64,000 nucleotides of DNA from Caldilinea sp. CFX5 (GCA_021405325.1 QWII01000023.1:1-64000); one strand, 5' to 3'; positions 27,380-36,704 are shown, numbered from the stretch's first letter. Numbers and translations: made by a program. The notes: a model not told the origin generated them from the letters alone.

Positions 27380-27834
27380 CGGCGCCCGCCTTTCTTGGTT
27401 GCTTGTTGCGGACGTCCAGGTTGCTCATACCGACTGCTGAGGCCCAGAAGATAGGAGGTGACGACAGCTAGAACCACCAGGAAGACCCCGACATCAAACA
27501 ACATGGGTGTTCCCAGTTCCAACGTCAACGGCCCCAGATGCCCCTCCCACCAGATGCCCTTGAAGAAGACATCTTCCAGGAGACCAAGCACTGCTGCCGT
27601 CACTGCCGTTAGTAAGCCAATCCCAATGATCGGCTGGAGCCACGGGCCAACTGTGCGCCGGATCGCTTGGTCGCCACGACTCAAAATCTGTAACTGAAAG
27701 GCGGCGGCCACCACCAACCCGGCAATAAACCCCCCGCCGGGGCTATTATGACCGACCATCAACAGGATGATTGCCAACACCAGCAGCACCGGCGTCAACA
27801 CTCGATCCAGGAGACGCAGATATAACTCAGGCAT
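27376..27834 (-). CDS. mrpB: Na+/H+ antiporter subunit B
   Basis: A 152-residue subunit with four helices and the MrpB signature VGHNSPGGGFIAGLV. The second half contains LLEDVFFKGIWWEGHLG and ELGTPMLFDVGVFLVVL, also typical. The ATG at 27834 overlaps the last codons of mrpA by 8 nt and has GAGGA at 7 nt, so it is preferred over the longer frame from 27870. Confidence 0.95.
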   Translation of the reverse strand: MPELYLRLLDRVLTPVLLVLAIILLMVGHNSPGGGFIAGLVVAAAFQLQILSRGDQAIRRTVGPWLQPIIGIGLLTAVTAAVLGLLEDVFFKGIWWEGHLGPLTLELGTPMLFDVGVFLVVLAVVTSYLLGLSSRYEQPGRPQQATKKGGRR

Positions 27835-30262
27835 GGGCTTCCTCCCTGGCTTCTTCCTTTGGCGACGCAACCTGCTTTGCGGTCACGACTAGCTTTGCTG
27901 TACTGTGGCGTGCCGGGCGCAGCAATGCCGAGCGCAAGAGGGCATAACCGCCAATGGCCGCCAGCGCTAAGACGGTGATCTCGCCCATCGTATCAAAGCC
28001 GCGAAAATCGACCAGGATGACATTGACAATGTTACCCCCATGCGCCGCCGGCGCCGAGTTGAGCGAGAAAAAAGGGCTGATGCTGGGACTATGCGGGGGG
28101 GCAGCGCTAATCAGGGTCAGGACAAAGCCCAGGCCGCCGACTAGCACAGCCATGATCAAGTTGCGGAACTGCGCCAAGCTTGAGATGTTGCCCAGCACCC
28201 CCGGCGGAATGCGGTAAAAAACCAGCACCAGCAAGACCACCGTCAATACTTCAATGAGCAACTGGGTGAGCGCCAGATCGGGCGCCCCAAAAAAGGCAAA
28301 GACCAGCGTGACAACCACGCCAACCACGCCGATACTGATAATGGCGCTCAAGCGGTTCTCGGCGCGCACCGTCACGAGCGCCGCCACAATCGCCAGCCCG
28401 GTCAGGATCATCTCTTCCATCTCTAGCTGTGCTGTCTGGTCGATGGTGATTGTGGCATAGCCACGCAGCCAAACAAGCTCGTAGAGGACAACGGCGGCCA
28501 GACAGAGAAAGGTCACGCTCACCTGACTGGCTAATTGACCGCCCTGGATCATTCTGGTTGTCCAGCGCGCCAGCGTATAGGTCAACTCATAGAGCGCTTC
28601 AAAGATGGTCGCGCCATTCAACCTGTCTGGTAGATAGGTAAACAAACGACGGATCTGCTCCCGTTGCCAGAACAACCCAACACCCACGGCAATCGCCGCC
28701 AGGCTGGTTAAGAAGACGGTGTTAAACCCATGCCAGAGCGCCAGATGAATCTTGACCGGGGCATTGGCGATAATGCTGGCCGGCGCACCCAGCAACACCG
28801 TTTCGACGGGGCCGATTACGAAAGGCATCAGCGTACCCAGCAACGTGAGCAACAGGGCCGGTAAGGCAAACCAGAACGAGGGCGCATGGTGTAAATGGGC
28901 CTGCTTCTGCTCTCCGTGCGCCGCGATGGTCGGGCGGAAAAAGGCTTCCCAGAGCAGGGTTAAGCTATAGCCAACAAAAAGCGCACCGCCGAGCGCCGTC
29001 ACGACTAGGCCGATCCGGGCAAAGAGAATGCCCCCCTCCTCATCTGTGTGGAGCAAAGCATCCAGCAGCGTCTCCTTGGACAAAAAGCCAAAGAGCGGCG
29101 GCAAACCGGCCATGGAAAGACCGGCTAACAACGCCGTCAAGGTCACCATGGGCAATGTCTGCCGCAGATTGGCGAGCCGTCGCAGATCGCGCGTCGCCAT
29201 GGCGTGATCGACAATGCCGGCCACCATAAAGAGCGGCCCCTTGTAGAGCGCATGGGCCAGAATGCCGACCACCACCGCAATGTATGATTCGGCGCTATGA
29301 AAAGCCAGCAACATGACCAGAATGCCCAACTGGCTGATGGTGGCATTCGCCAGCAACGCTTTCAGATCATAATAACGAAAGGCGCTGACTGCCCCCAGCA
29401 ACATTGTCACACTACCGACTAGGAAGAGCGTCCAGAACCAGAGCGCACTATCGCTTAAGACCGGATGCAGCCGCGCCAGCAGATAGATGCCGGCCTTGAC
29501 CATTGTGGCTGAATGGAGATAGGCGCTGGCCGGTGTCGGCGCCGCCATCGCGCCGGGCAACCAGAAATGAAAGGGAAATTGGGCCGACTTGGTAAAGGCG
29601 CCGACCAGAATCAGCAGCGTCATGGCGGTGTAATCAGGGTGGTCATAGAGCAAGGGGGCCGTTAAAATCTCGCTGAGCTGATAAGAGCCACTGCTCTGCC
29701 CTAGTAGCACAAAACCGGCCAACATCGCCAGGGCGCCGCCGCCGGTGACGATGATCGCCGTGCGCGCCCCTTTCAGCGCCTTCTCGTCGCTGATCTTATA
29801 GGAAATGAGCAGATAGCTGGTGATGCTGGTGCCTTCCCAAAAGAGAAAGATTGCCAGCAGATTGTCGGACCAGACCAGCCCTAACATGCTCGCCATAAAG
29901 AGGAAGAGCATACAGTAGAAATAGCCTTGCCGTTCCTCATGCTCAAAGTAGTAGGCGGTATAGAGCGCGATCGCCGCGCCGATGCCGGTGATGATCAGCC
30001 CGAAAAAGAGCGACAGCCCATCGAGCCGAAAACTTAACGCCAGCCCCAGTTCCGGCGACCAGGCGATCTGTTCCGTCAGGTAATTGCCGTCGGCAACCGC
30101 CGTCAACTGCATGGCCTGCCAGACCGTAACAATAGTAGGCGGGATCGCGGCCAGCCAGCCGGCAAAGGCAAAACGATGGGGACGAAGCAACCACAGGATG
30201 AGACCTGTTAGGGCAAGCAAAGATAGGTGGATAACAAAAATAGACACAACAAACACCCGCAT
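27827..30262 (-). CDS. mrpA: Na+/H+ antiporter subunit A
   Basis: An 811-residue subunit, the usual length for MrpA. The N-terminal two thirds are NuoL-like with ~16 helices, E143 in LFWEGTSITSYLL and K225 in GAFTKSAQFPFHFWLP. The C-terminal third carries the MrpA-specific domains, with LALTQLLIEVLTVVLLVLVF and FRGFDTMGEITVLALAAIGG. It is the first gene of the complete seven-gene operon mrpABCDEFG. No Shine-Dalgarno stands before the ATG at 30262, and a TATACT stands ~50 nt upstream without a good -35. Direction and order match the group 1 Mrp operons. Confidence 0.96.
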   Translation of the reverse strand: MRVFVVSIFVIHLSLLALTGLILWLLRPHRFAFAGWLAAIPPTIVTVWQAMQLTAVADGNYLTEQIAWSPELGLALSFRLDGLSLFFGLIITGIGAAIALYTAYYFEHEERQGYFYCMLFLFMASMLGLVWSDNLLAIFLFWEGTSITSYLLISYKISDEKALKGARTAIIVTGGGALAMLAGFVLLGQSSGSYQLSEILTAPLLYDHPDYTAMTLLILVGAFTKSAQFPFHFWLPGAMAAPTPASAYLHSATMVKAGIYLLARLHPVLSDSALWFWTLFLVGSVTMLLGAVSAFRYYDLKALLANATISQLGILVMLLAFHSAESYIAVVVGILAHALYKGPLFMVAGIVDHAMATRDLRRLANLRQTLPMVTLTALLAGLSMAGLPPLFGFLSKETLLDALLHTDEEGGILFARIGLVVTALGGALFVGYSLTLLWEAFFRPTIAAHGEQKQAHLHHAPSFWFALPALLLTLLGTLMPFVIGPVETVLLGAPASIIANAPVKIHLALWHGFNTVFLTSLAAIAVGVGLFWQREQIRRLFTYLPDRLNGATIFEALYELTYTLARWTTRMIQGGQLASQVSVTFLCLAAVVLYELVWLRGYATITIDQTAQLEMEEMILTGLAIVAALVTVRAENRLSAIISIGVVGVVVTLVFAFFGAPDLALTQLLIEVLTVVLLVLVFYRIPPGVLGNISSLAQFRNLIMAVLVGGLGFVLTLISAAPPHSPSISPFFSLNSAPAAHGGNIVNVILVDFRGFDTMGEITVLALAAIGGYALLRSALLRPARHSTAKLVVTAKQVASPKEEAREEAHA

Positions 30263-30348
30263 GGTTTGGCCGGCATCAGGAGCGATGACCAGTGGGTTGG
30301 TAAGCCAGGTACGTTTCCTGCTTAGTATAAACGAATTTGTAAATTAAA

Positions 30349-30585
30349 ATGGTAGGTAGGATACAATGGCAGCACCAAAAATGTAAATTCAACAAGAATT
30401 TTGAATATCGCGCCGCTTTGAGGCAAGCCGCCCGTTATGCCCGTCAATTGCAATTATCAACCATTACCATTGTCTTCTTTGTCGAAGCAGTGGATGATGA
30501 GACACGCGCTCACTATGAAGCGCCGTATCAGGACGCCGCCAGCGGCGTCACCGTGGAACCAGTAATCGTGACGACGGTCGAATAA
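30349..30585 (+). pseudogene. C-terminal remnant of a PD-(D/E)XK nuclease-like gene
   Basis: A 78-codon frame whose second half, FEYRAALRQAARYARQLQL followed by STITIVFFVEAVDDETRAHYE, resembles the extreme C-terminus of the AAA-ATPase/PD-(D/E)XK proteins (DUF1703-type). There a helix and strand of this kind follow the nuclease core. No upstream part of such a gene is visible, because mrpA starts just beyond on the other strand. I infer a decayed fragment. The ORF start (ATG 30349) has no ribosome binding site. Confidence 0.45.
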
Positions 30586-30635
30586 CAACTGCTTTCACAC
30601 GATGTTGGCATTCTGCTGAATGTGATACCATCGTA

Positions 30636-30641
30636 TATAAT
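30636..30641 (+). promoter_or_regulatory. -10 box of a leaderless promoter
   Basis: Consensus TATAAT ends 6 nt before the ATG at 30648, so transcription would begin at or next to the start codon. No Shine-Dalgarno precedes the ATG. No good -35 is visible at 16-18 nt. Confidence 0.45.
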
Positions 30642-30647
30642 CGGCTG

Positions 30648-31556
30648 ATGACAACAACCGTAGTACAGACGCCGCGACCAGCCAGCGGCGCATTGACAAA
30701 GACAGGCGGCTTTCTCACCGGCTTTACCCATACGTTGCAACCCTATATCGGTTGCCGCTTTGGCTGTGAATATTGCTATGTCAAGGGCTTGAGCGTCCAT
30801 CGCTTCCACCAGCCTCCGCTCGACTGGGGTGACTATGTGCATCCGCGCCCTGGCATTGCCGAGAAGTTACGCCAGGAATTGCAGCGGCTGGCGACCAAAG
30901 GCGAGTTAGACACCACCGCCATTTTTATGTCCAGCGCCACTGACCCCTATCAAGGGTTAGAACGGCGCTGGCGTCTGAGTCGGGCCTGTTTGGATCTTTT
31001 CTTGGACTATCCGCCGGGGTTGCTCGTCGTGCAGACACGGTCGCCACTAGTGGCCGATGACTTTGACCGTTTACAGGCGCTCGGTTCGCGTTGCTGGTTG
31101 AATTTTACACTGGAAACCGATCTGGATGCAGTGCGCCAACAAGTCACACCCCGTTGCCCGTCGATCCCTCAACGGCTCCAGGTGCTCCAACAGGCCAAGG
31201 TTGCCGGGCTGAATGTGCAAATTACAGTAAGCCCCTGCCTGCCTTTTTCCGATGTCGCAACTTTTGGTACACTGTTGACCACGCTCGGCCAGCGGGTCAT
31301 TGTGGATACCTATACGAGTGGCGACGGTCAAGCCGGTAAACGCACGGCGGCGACTGCCATCCCGACCCTGTACACGGATCAGGGATGGTCAAGTTGGCGT
31401 AATGAAACAGCAGCGCAAGCGCTTTATGCCTGGCTTCAGACGCAGATCGGCGAACGGGCCGGCTGGTCACAAACCGGCTTTGCTGCAGTAACGCAAATGG
31501 TGACTGTAGGCCAGGGGAACCGAGAAACGACGCGCAAAGCCCTGAATGCGCAGTGA
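30648..31556 (+). CDS. Radical SAM protein of the SPL-like (SplB/Rv2578c) group
   Basis: A 302-residue protein with the radical-SAM cluster motif CRFGCEYCYVKG (C-X3-C-X2-C), which binds a [4Fe-4S] cluster and S-adenosylmethionine. MSSATDPYQGLE, VVQTRSPLV and VSPCLPFSD are typical of the large group annotated as SPL-family or Rv2578c-like radical-SAM proteins. The group includes spore photoproduct lyase, but most members have no proven reaction. Endonuclease V follows at once, so a DNA-repair or nucleotide-damage role is a reasonable inference, not a demonstration. The start appears leaderless. Confidence 0.88.
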   Translation: MTTTVVQTPRPASGALTKTGGFLTGFTHTLQPYIGCRFGCEYCYVKGLSVHRFHQPPLDWGDYVHPRPGIAEKLRQELQRLATKGELDTTAIFMSSATDPYQGLERRWRLSRACLDLFLDYPPGLLVVQTRSPLVADDFDRLQALGSRCWLNFTLETDLDAVRQQVTPRCPSIPQRLQVLQQAKVAGLNVQITVSPCLPFSDVATFGTLLTTLGQRVIVDTYTSGDGQAGKRTAATAIPTLYTDQGWSSWRNETAAQALYAWLQTQIGERAGWSQTGFAAVTQMVTVGQGNRETTRKALNAQ

Positions 31557-31582
31557 TTCTTTGCCAACACAACAGAACGTCT

Positions 31583-32245
31583 ATGCAGATCACCATTCAT
31601 CATGCCCATGCCTGGGACGTTACACCAGAGGCGGCCGTTGCCCTTCAGCGGCAGTTAGCGCCATTGGTGCGGGAAGAACCGTTGTCGGCTCCGCCGCAAA
31701 CCATTGCCGGTGTGGACATGAGCGTGCGGGGCGACCAGGTGCAAGCGGCTGTGGTTGTCTTACAATACCCGGCGTTGGCGGTTATCGACCAGGCCATCTG
31801 GCGGGGCAACGTGGAATTCCCCTATGTGCCCGGCCTGTTGAGTTTTCGGGAAGTCCCTGCTGTTTTGCGGGCGCTCGAACAACTTACCACGATGCCGGAT
31901 TTGCTCATGTGCGATGCCCAAGGGCGCGCCCACCCACGGCGTTTTGGGCTGGCCTCTCATTTGGGTGTGTTATTAGAGTGGCCGACGGTGGGGGTGGCGA
32001 AATCGTTATTAACCGGTCGGCATGATGAAGTTGGCGCCACCAAAGGGTCACACACACCATTGCGCGCCGGTCGAGAAACCATCGGCGCCGTTGTGCGCAG
32101 TCGCGATGGCGTGAAGCCACTCTATGTCAGTGTCGGCCACCGCCTGACGCTGACCGAAGCAATCGACATTACATTGGCCTGTACCACCCGCTACCGGCTC
32201 CCGGAGCCGACGCGGCAGGCCCATTTATTGAGTAACCAGAAGTAG
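31583..32245 (+). CDS. nfi: Endonuclease V
   Basis: A 220-residue repair nuclease that cuts DNA (or RNA) one phosphodiester past deoxyinosine. Catalytic and binding residues line up with the family: D45 in AGVDMSV, Y81 in FPYVPGLLSFRE (also E90), and D111 with H117 in CDAQGRAHPRRFG. The lesion-recognition part GLASHLGVLLEWPTVGVAK follows. The frame can be extended to a GTG at 31553 overlapping the previous stop (GTGA). ATG 31583 aligns better with known N-termini (HAWDVTPEAA). It is cotranscribed with the radical-SAM gene. Confidence 0.95.
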   Translation: MQITIHHAHAWDVTPEAAVALQRQLAPLVREEPLSAPPQTIAGVDMSVRGDQVQAAVVVLQYPALAVIDQAIWRGNVEFPYVPGLLSFREVPAVLRALEQLTTMPDLLMCDAQGRAHPRRFGLASHLGVLLEWPTVGVAKSLLTGRHDEVGATKGSHTPLRAGRETIGAVVRSRDGVKPLYVSVGHRLTLTEAIDITLACTTRYRLPEPTRQAHLLSNQK

Positions 32246-32286
32246 GAAGTAGGAAGAAAACAGCTTCCAGCTTCCAGCTTCCTATC
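32241..32286. repeat. Inverted word-array hairpin (GGAAGTA word)
   Basis: AGTAGGAAGTAGGAAG is followed by CAGCTTCCAGCTTCCAGCTTCC, which gives paired GGAAG/CTTCC blocks just after the nfi stop. Confidence 0.7.
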
Positions 32287-32306
32287 GTTCAAGGAGACCG
32301 AGCATT

Positions 32307-33197
32307 ATGGCATTATACGGCGGTATTGAAGCCGGCGGCACCAAATTTGTCTGCGCCATCGGCACGGGGCCGGATGACATTCGAGCCGAAACACGCTTTG
32401 CCACAACCAGCGTGCCGGCGGATGCAATCAACCAGGCGATTGCCTTTTTCAAGGCGCATCAGGGCAGCGAACCGCTGGCCGCGATTGGCGTCGCCTCCTT
32501 TGGCCCCCTTGACCCGGATCCCCGTTCGCCCACCTTTGGCTATGTCACCACCACGCCCAAACCCGGTTGGGCGCATACCGACTTTGTCGGCCCCTTGCGC
32601 AAAGCCTTTGGCGTGCCGGTGGGTTTCGACACCGATGTCAACGGCGCAGCTTTGAGTGAATACCGCTGGGGCGCGGCGCAAGGGCTGGATACCTTTGTCT
32701 ATTTGACCATTGGCACGGGCTTGGGCGGCGGCGGCATGGTCAACGGCAAGCTCATTCACGGTCTCATGCACCCGGAGATGGGGCACATGTTGGTTCCCCA
32801 TAACTGGGACGCCGATCCTTATGCGGGTTTTTGTCCTTATCATGGCGATTGTTGGGAGGGGTTGGCCGCCGGGCCGGCGCTGGAAGGGCGCTGGCAAACC
32901 CGCGCCGAGAATCTGGCGCCGGAACATCCTGCTTGGGAATTGGAAGCGCACTATTTGGCGCTCGGCTTGATGAACATCATCTGCACTATTTCTCCCCGGC
33001 GCATCATTATGGGGGGCGGCGTTATGGATCAACAACAACTTTTCCCCTTAATTCATAACAGCGTCTACGCCATGCTCAATGGCTATATTCAGTCCACTGA
33101 ACTGTTGGAAAATATGGACAACTATATTGTTCCGCCCGGTTTGGGGAGTCGCGCCGGTGTACTCGGCGCGATTGCTCTAGCGCAGGATGCAGCATAA
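32307..33197 (+). CDS. ROK-family sugar kinase, probable fructokinase
   Basis: A 296-residue cytosolic kinase phosphorylating a hexose with ATP. The ROK features are the nucleotide loop [11 protein letters not shown] (residues 4-14), catalytic D110 in DTDVNGAAL, and [11 protein letters not shown]. The zinc site is H160, C176, H179, C182 (HMLV..., [12 protein letters not shown]). The spacing and the [12 protein letters not shown] segment after it match bacterial fructokinases (ScrK/YdhR type) better than glucokinases. Substrate specificity is inferred. AAGGAGA lies 9 nt before the ATG. A perfect 21-bp hairpin closes the unit. Confidence 0.9.
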   Translation: MALYGGIEAGGTKFVCAIGTGPDDIRAETRFATTSVPADAINQAIAFFKAHQGSEPLAAIGVASFGPLDPDPRSPTFGYVTTTPKPGWAHTDFVGPLRKAFGVPVGFDTDVNGAALSEYRWGAAQGLDTFVYLTIGTGLGGGGMVNGKLIHGLMHPEMGHMLVPHNWDADPYAGFCPYHGDCWEGLAAGPALEGRWQTRAENLAPEHPAWELEAHYLALGLMNIICTISPRRIIMGGGVMDQQQLFPLIHNSVYAMLNGYIQSTELLENMDNYIVPPGLGSRAGVLGAIALAQDAA

Positions 33198-33303
33198 GCT
33201 ACTTACGCAATCATGCAAGTGTATGGCGTTGACCAGGAAAATGGTCAGACACTCAGTACGCTATACATCTGCGGCTAATCAATCGATAAATCGTTTCCAT
33301 CCT

Positions 33304-33349
33304 GCCCAAAAGAGAAGTGCGCACGAGCGTGCGCACTTCTCTTTTGGGC
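33304..33349. terminator. Bidirectional 21-bp hairpin terminator
   Basis: Perfect arms 33304-33324 and 33329-33349 with a 4-nt loop, between the convergent sugar-kinase gene and Uma2 gene. A-rich and T-rich arm ends (CCCAAAAGAG/CTCTTTTGGG) give a stem but no external U tract. Confidence 0.75.
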
Positions 33350-33396
33350 GGACTGTCTGTAAGGAACTTGCTGTAGGTTGTTTTCCAGCAGTTCGA

Positions 33397-33580
33397 TTAT
33401 GAACGTTGCTTGAGTAATGCTTCTATTTGAGCGCGTAGCTGTAAATTTTCTGCTTCAGTAGCGTTTGCGCGTTGTGCTTCCTGTTCAGCACGTTGCGCTT
33501 CTTGCTCGGCGCGTTGCGCTTCTTGCTCGGCGCGTTGCGCTTCTTGCTCGGCGCGTTGCGCTTCTTGCTCGGCGCGTTGC
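33397..33580 (-). other. Out-of-frame original 3' end of the Uma2 gene
   Basis: In the frame used before the 4-bp insertion, this stretch encodes more EAQRAEQ units, then NATEAENLQLRAQIEALLKQRS and a stop at 33397. It is untranslated, or translated only after another slippage event. Confidence 0.75.
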
Positions 33581-33686
33581 GCTTCTTGCTTGCTCGGCGC
33601 GTTGCGCTTCTTGCTCGGCGCGTTGCGCTTCTTGCTCGGCGCGTTGCGCTTCTTGCTCGGCGCGTTGCGCTTCTTGTTCAGCAATG
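33476..33686 (-). repeat. 21-bp tandem repeat with one 25-bp unit
   Basis: About nine head-to-tail units of GCTTCTTGCTCGGCGCGTTGC (one base over a 20-mer core), encoding EAQRAEQ on the minus strand. All units are 21 bp except 33581-33605, which is 25 bp through duplication of TTGC. That 4-bp change shifts the reading frame of the Uma2 gene. Typical target of slipped-strand mispairing. Confidence 0.92.
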
Positions 33687-34285
33687 TCTACTGCTTCCTC
33701 TAAATTAGGAACGAGCAGACCGGTTTGTGGATCAACCACGCGCAATAGTTTTCCCTCTGGACGTAAAACGGCCTGCAATTCGGTACTGAAAATCTCGCCA
33801 TCTTCGTTGGTTGGGATCGCTACGTATTCGCTGCCGACTAAACGGTAGCCCATAAACTGTTCATCTAAATACTCATGAAACGGATCGAACAGGAAATATT
33901 CACGAATACCTAACGCGGCGTAGAGTGATGCCTTGCTGGTCGTGTCCTCGCGCGAGGTGTCTCTTGAGGTGATCTCAAAAACCACGCTTGGCATAGCTTT
34001 CTCTTCCCAGGTTTTGAAAGAACGGCGCTCATGCTTGGGGCTATTTTTAACAACCATAACATCCGGTGATTTACGCGCCTTGGGGTCACCTTCGCGATAG
34101 TATAGGTAGATGTTGCCGACCACATAAACAGCCTGTTTGCGAAAAAAGTGACGCAAGGCGCTTAATAATTGTAAAATTGCTAGAACATGAGCTTCCGTCT
34201 CAGCCATAGGTTCTCCATCCGATGTTGGGTAGTCGATGGGTGTTGCTTCTTTTGTGATTGGTCTTTCAAGAACAAGTGCATCCAT
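33485..34285 (-). CDS. Uma2-family (PD-(D/E)XK-fold) protein with repeat tail, frameshifted
   Basis: Residues ~1-180 match the Uma2/DUF820 family of predicted PD-(D/E)XK endonuclease-fold proteins, abundant in cyanobacteria and Chloroflexi. Motifs are SPDVMVVK and SVVFEITSRDT, supplying the Asp and Glu of the core, then AALGIREYFLFDPF. The C-terminal tail is an EAQRAEQ coiled-coil repeat. After four full units a 4-bp insertion shifts the frame, and the rest reads ARSATRR repeats until 33485. The original frame, reopened after the insertion, continues to 33397 and ends LQLRAQIEALLKQRS, the normal family tail. AAGGAGG stands 8 nt before ATG 34285. The domain itself is intact. Biological role unknown. 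Confidence 0.85.
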   Translation of the reverse strand: MDALVLERPITKEATPIDYPTSDGEPMAETEAHVLAILQLLSALRHFFRKQAVYVVGNIYLYYREGDPKARKSPDVMVVKNSPKHERRSFKTWEEKAMPSVVFEITSRDTSREDTTSKASLYAALGIREYFLFDPFHEYLDEQFMGYRLVGSEYVAIPTNEDGEIFSTELQAVLRPEGKLLRVVDPQTGLLVPNLEEAVDIAEQEAQRAEQEAQRAEQEAQRAEQEAQRAEQARSATRRARSATRRARSATRRARSATRRARSATC

Positions 34286-34325
34286 TGTGCGATACCTCCT
34301 TATGATAGGTAGCGGGACTATGGAA

Positions 34326-34334
34326 ATTATATCA
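34326..34334 (-). promoter_or_regulatory. Extended -10 promoter of the Uma2 gene
   Basis: On the minus strand TGATATAAT (TGN plus consensus TATAAT at 34331-34326). It would start transcription near 34319, giving a ~34-nt leader with AAGGAGG before ATG 34285. No clear -35, as expected for an extended -10. Confidence 0.5.
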
Positions 34335-34401
34335 TACCTACGCCTCATGATAGAATCAAAGCAATAGCGTAAAGTGATTTTGAAATGAAACGCAAAGGTT
34401 T

Positions 34402-35478
34402 ATGAATCAATCTACCCAATCACCCAATCCGCAACCTTTTGATCCAACCGAACATCCCCATCGCCGGCGCAACCTGCTCACCGGCGAGTGGGTGCTGGTC
34501 TCGCCCCACCGCACCAAACGCCCCTGGCAGGGACAGGTAGAAAAGGGGACGCCCGACAACCGGCCGGCTTATGACCCCAAGTGTTATCTCTGCCCCGGCA
34601 ATGAACGGGCCGGCGGCAAGCATAATCCCCAATACACGAGTACCTTTGTCTTTGAGAATGATTTTGCGGCTTTACTCCCCGATGGGCCACGGGGCGATGT
34701 GAGCGCGGGCCAATTCTTCCAAATGGCGGCGGAGATCGGGCGTTGTCGGGTGATCTGTTTTAGTCCACGCCATGACTTGACCTTGCCGGAGATGGCGGTG
34801 GCCGACATTCGCCGGGTGGTCGATGTCTGGGCGGAACAGGTGGTTGAACTGGGCAATCTGCCTGACATCAACTATGTGCAACTCTTTGAAAACAAAGGGG
34901 CTGCAATGGGGGCGTCCAATCCCCACCCGCACGGTCAGCTTTGGGCCAACCATAGCATCCCGCAGGAGCCGGCCAAAGAAGAGGTACAACAGCGCGCCTA
35001 CTATGCTGCCCAAGGGCGACCGTTGTTGCTGGATTACCTATCGGCAGAAGCCGTCGCTGGTGATCGCATCGTGGCCGAAAATAGTGCCTGGGTGGCGCTG
35101 GTTCCCTTCTGGGCGGTCTGGCCTTATGAAACCCTCTTGCTACCCCGACGGCATGTAGTGCAGTTGCCGGACTTGACAGGTGAAGAACGGGACGCACTGG
35201 CTGACATTCTCAAGCGGCTGCTCACCCGTTATGACAATCTCTTTGAAACCAGTTTTCCCTACTCAATGGGCTGGCACGGCCAACCGACCGATGGTCAGGC
35301 GCACCCCCATTGGCAACTGCACGCCCACTTTTACCCGCCGTTGCTCCGGTCGGCCACCGTGAAAAAATTTATGGTCGGCTATGAAATGCTGGGCAATCCG
35401 CAGCGTGACATCACCGCCGAGCAAGCCGCCGCGCGGTTACGTGAATTGAGTGAAGTACATTACAAACAAAGAGCATGA
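34402..35478 (+). CDS. galT: Galactose-1-phosphate uridylyltransferase
   Basis: A 358-residue HIT-superfamily enzyme of the Leloir pathway, transferring UMP from UDP-glucose to galactose-1-phosphate. The active-site motif is NPHPHGQLW, where H177 is the nucleophile by homology. The zinc ligands appear as CYLCPGN (C61, C64), with histidines later. The second HIT-like half has GWHGQPTDG and [16 protein letters not shown], which is complete. The class I length and both halves are intact. AAAGG precedes the ATG by ~5 nt. No galK or galE is next to it; the ROK kinase gene 1.2 kb away is the nearest sugar gene. Confidence 0.96.
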   Translation: MNQSTQSPNPQPFDPTEHPHRRRNLLTGEWVLVSPHRTKRPWQGQVEKGTPDNRPAYDPKCYLCPGNERAGGKHNPQYTSTFVFENDFAALLPDGPRGDVSAGQFFQMAAEIGRCRVICFSPRHDLTLPEMAVADIRRVVDVWAEQVVELGNLPDINYVQLFENKGAAMGASNPHPHGQLWANHSIPQEPAKEEVQQRAYYAAQGRPLLLDYLSAEAVAGDRIVAENSAWVALVPFWAVWPYETLLLPRRHVVQLPDLTGEERDALADILKRLLTRYDNLFETSFPYSMGWHGQPTDGQAHPHWQLHAHFYPPLLRSATVKKFMVGYEMLGNPQRDITAEQAAARLRELSEVHYKQRA

Positions 35479-35562
35479 AACGTGAAGCGTGTAGCGTGAA
35501 CTGTTTCCCCAAGCCCCAGGAATTCGAAGGTAACGGTACACGCTTCACGCATCAGGCTTCAC
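35476..35562. repeat. Inverted word-array hairpin (CGTGAAG word)
   Basis: Variants of CGTGAAGCGTGTAGCGTGAA (from 35481) face TACACGCTTCACGCATCAGG and GCTTCAC (35537-35562). The 12-nt core GTGAAGCGTGTA (35482-35493) is perfectly complementary to 35537-35548. It lies between the convergent galT and binding-protein genes, with both stops at its edges. Confidence 0.75.
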
Positions 35563-36704
35563 TGCACCTGCTTAAACTCCCCATCCACCACCTGATAGAT
35601 CCAGATCTGCGGATCAACCAGATCGCCGTTACTGGCAAAACGGAGGGCTTTGAGTAACGTGTCCTGGGCGTTGTTGCGAATGGCGTCGGCGATTTGGGTC
35701 GCGTTCAGCGCGTCGGCCTTGCGCACGCCATCAGCGAGAACCTGCATGGCGACGTAGCCGTTGACCGAGTACGTGTCCGGGTTGCGATATTCGACGGCTT
35801 GATAGGCTTCGATCCAACTTTTGTCCGCAACACTCTGCGGGCTGGGGGCAAAGGCGCTGACGTACATGCCTTCCGCCGTGCCGTTGGCTTCGTCAATGGT
35901 CGCCGCCAGGAAAGCGCCGTCGCTCGCCAACATGGGCAAAGTGACGTCGGCTTCGACAAGTTCAGCGCGCAAGTAGGGCGCTTCGATCTCATAGCCGGCA
36001 TAAAAGATCGCATCAGCATTGGCGCTTTTGATCTGTTGCACTTCGTCTGTATAACGGCTTTGCCCTTCGGTCACCTGCAGGGTGAGTACCGCCGTAGCAT
36101 TGCGTTTTTGCAGCTCCTGCACCAGCGATGCAGCTAACCCTTTGCCATAATCGGTATCATTGTGAATGACCGCCACCCGTTTGGCGTTGAGCTTGCTCAC
36201 CAGAAACTCCGCATCAACCGCGGCCTGGACACTATCGTTGGCGTTCACCCGGAAGAAGTTGGTGTATCCCCGTTCGGTGAGACTCTGCTCAGAGGCGGTG
36301 GGGGTAATGACAACAATCGGCATGCCCTTATAATGCTCCATGGCCGCTGATGTTTGACCACTGTTGAGATGGCCGATCACGCCTAGGACTCGTTCGCCTT
36401 GATCAATGGCGTTCCGTACCTGACTAGCTTGATCGACGGCCACAGCATCATCCGATTCGTCATCGAGCGGGCGCACGACCACCTTGTAGCCCAGCAGCCC
36501 GCCATTCCGGTTGATCTCCGCCGCGGCCAGACGCACGCCGCCTAAAATCGTCTGGCCGCCATTGGCCTGAAAGCCGCTCAACGGCACCGCCACAAAGACA
36601 ATTGCATCGCCTTTGGTCGGTTCACTGGCGCGACTACAACTGGCGAGCAGTAAGGCAAAGGCCAATCCCAGTGTTAAAAACGTTCTTCGCTGTATTATCT
36701 GCAT
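35559..36704 (-). CDS. Leu/Ile/Val-type ABC substrate-binding lipoprotein
   Basis: A 381-residue periplasmic-binding protein, type 1 fold. Residues 1-22 are a lipoprotein signal (TLGLAFALLLASC), so the protein is anchored outside the membrane. The mature part has LSGFQANGGQTILGGVRLAAAEINRNGG and VLGVIGHLNSGQTSAAMEHY (parts quoted), the ligand-contact segments of LivJ/LivK-type proteins. No permease or ATPase gene is nearby, so it is either an orphan component or a sensor. GGAG lies 7 nt before ATG 36704, which is preferred over 36749. A 20-bp hairpin separates it from the upstream coiled-coil gene. Confidence 0.88.
   Translation of the reverse strand: MQIIQRRTFLTLGLAFALLLASCSRASEPTKGDAIVFVAVPLSGFQANGGQTILGGVRLAAAEINRNGGLLGYKVVVRPLDDESDDAVAVDQASQVRNAIDQGERVLGVIGHLNSGQTSAAMEHYKGMPIVVITPTASEQSLTERGYTNFFRVNANDSVQAAVDAEFLVSKLNAKRVAVIHNDTDYGKGLAASLVQELQKRNATAVLTLQVTEGQSRYTDEVQQIKSANADAIFYAGYEIEAPYLRAELVEADVTLPMLASDGAFLAATIDEANGTAEGMYVSAFAPSPQSVADKSWIEAYQAVEYRNPDTYSVNGYVAMQVLADGVRKADALNATQIADAIRNNAQDTLLKALRFASNGDLVDPQIWIYQVVDGEFKQVQ

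Noticed and set aside
33476..33686. 21-bp repeats as a CRISPR array
   Set aside because: Units are contiguous with no spacers and encode a protein repeat.
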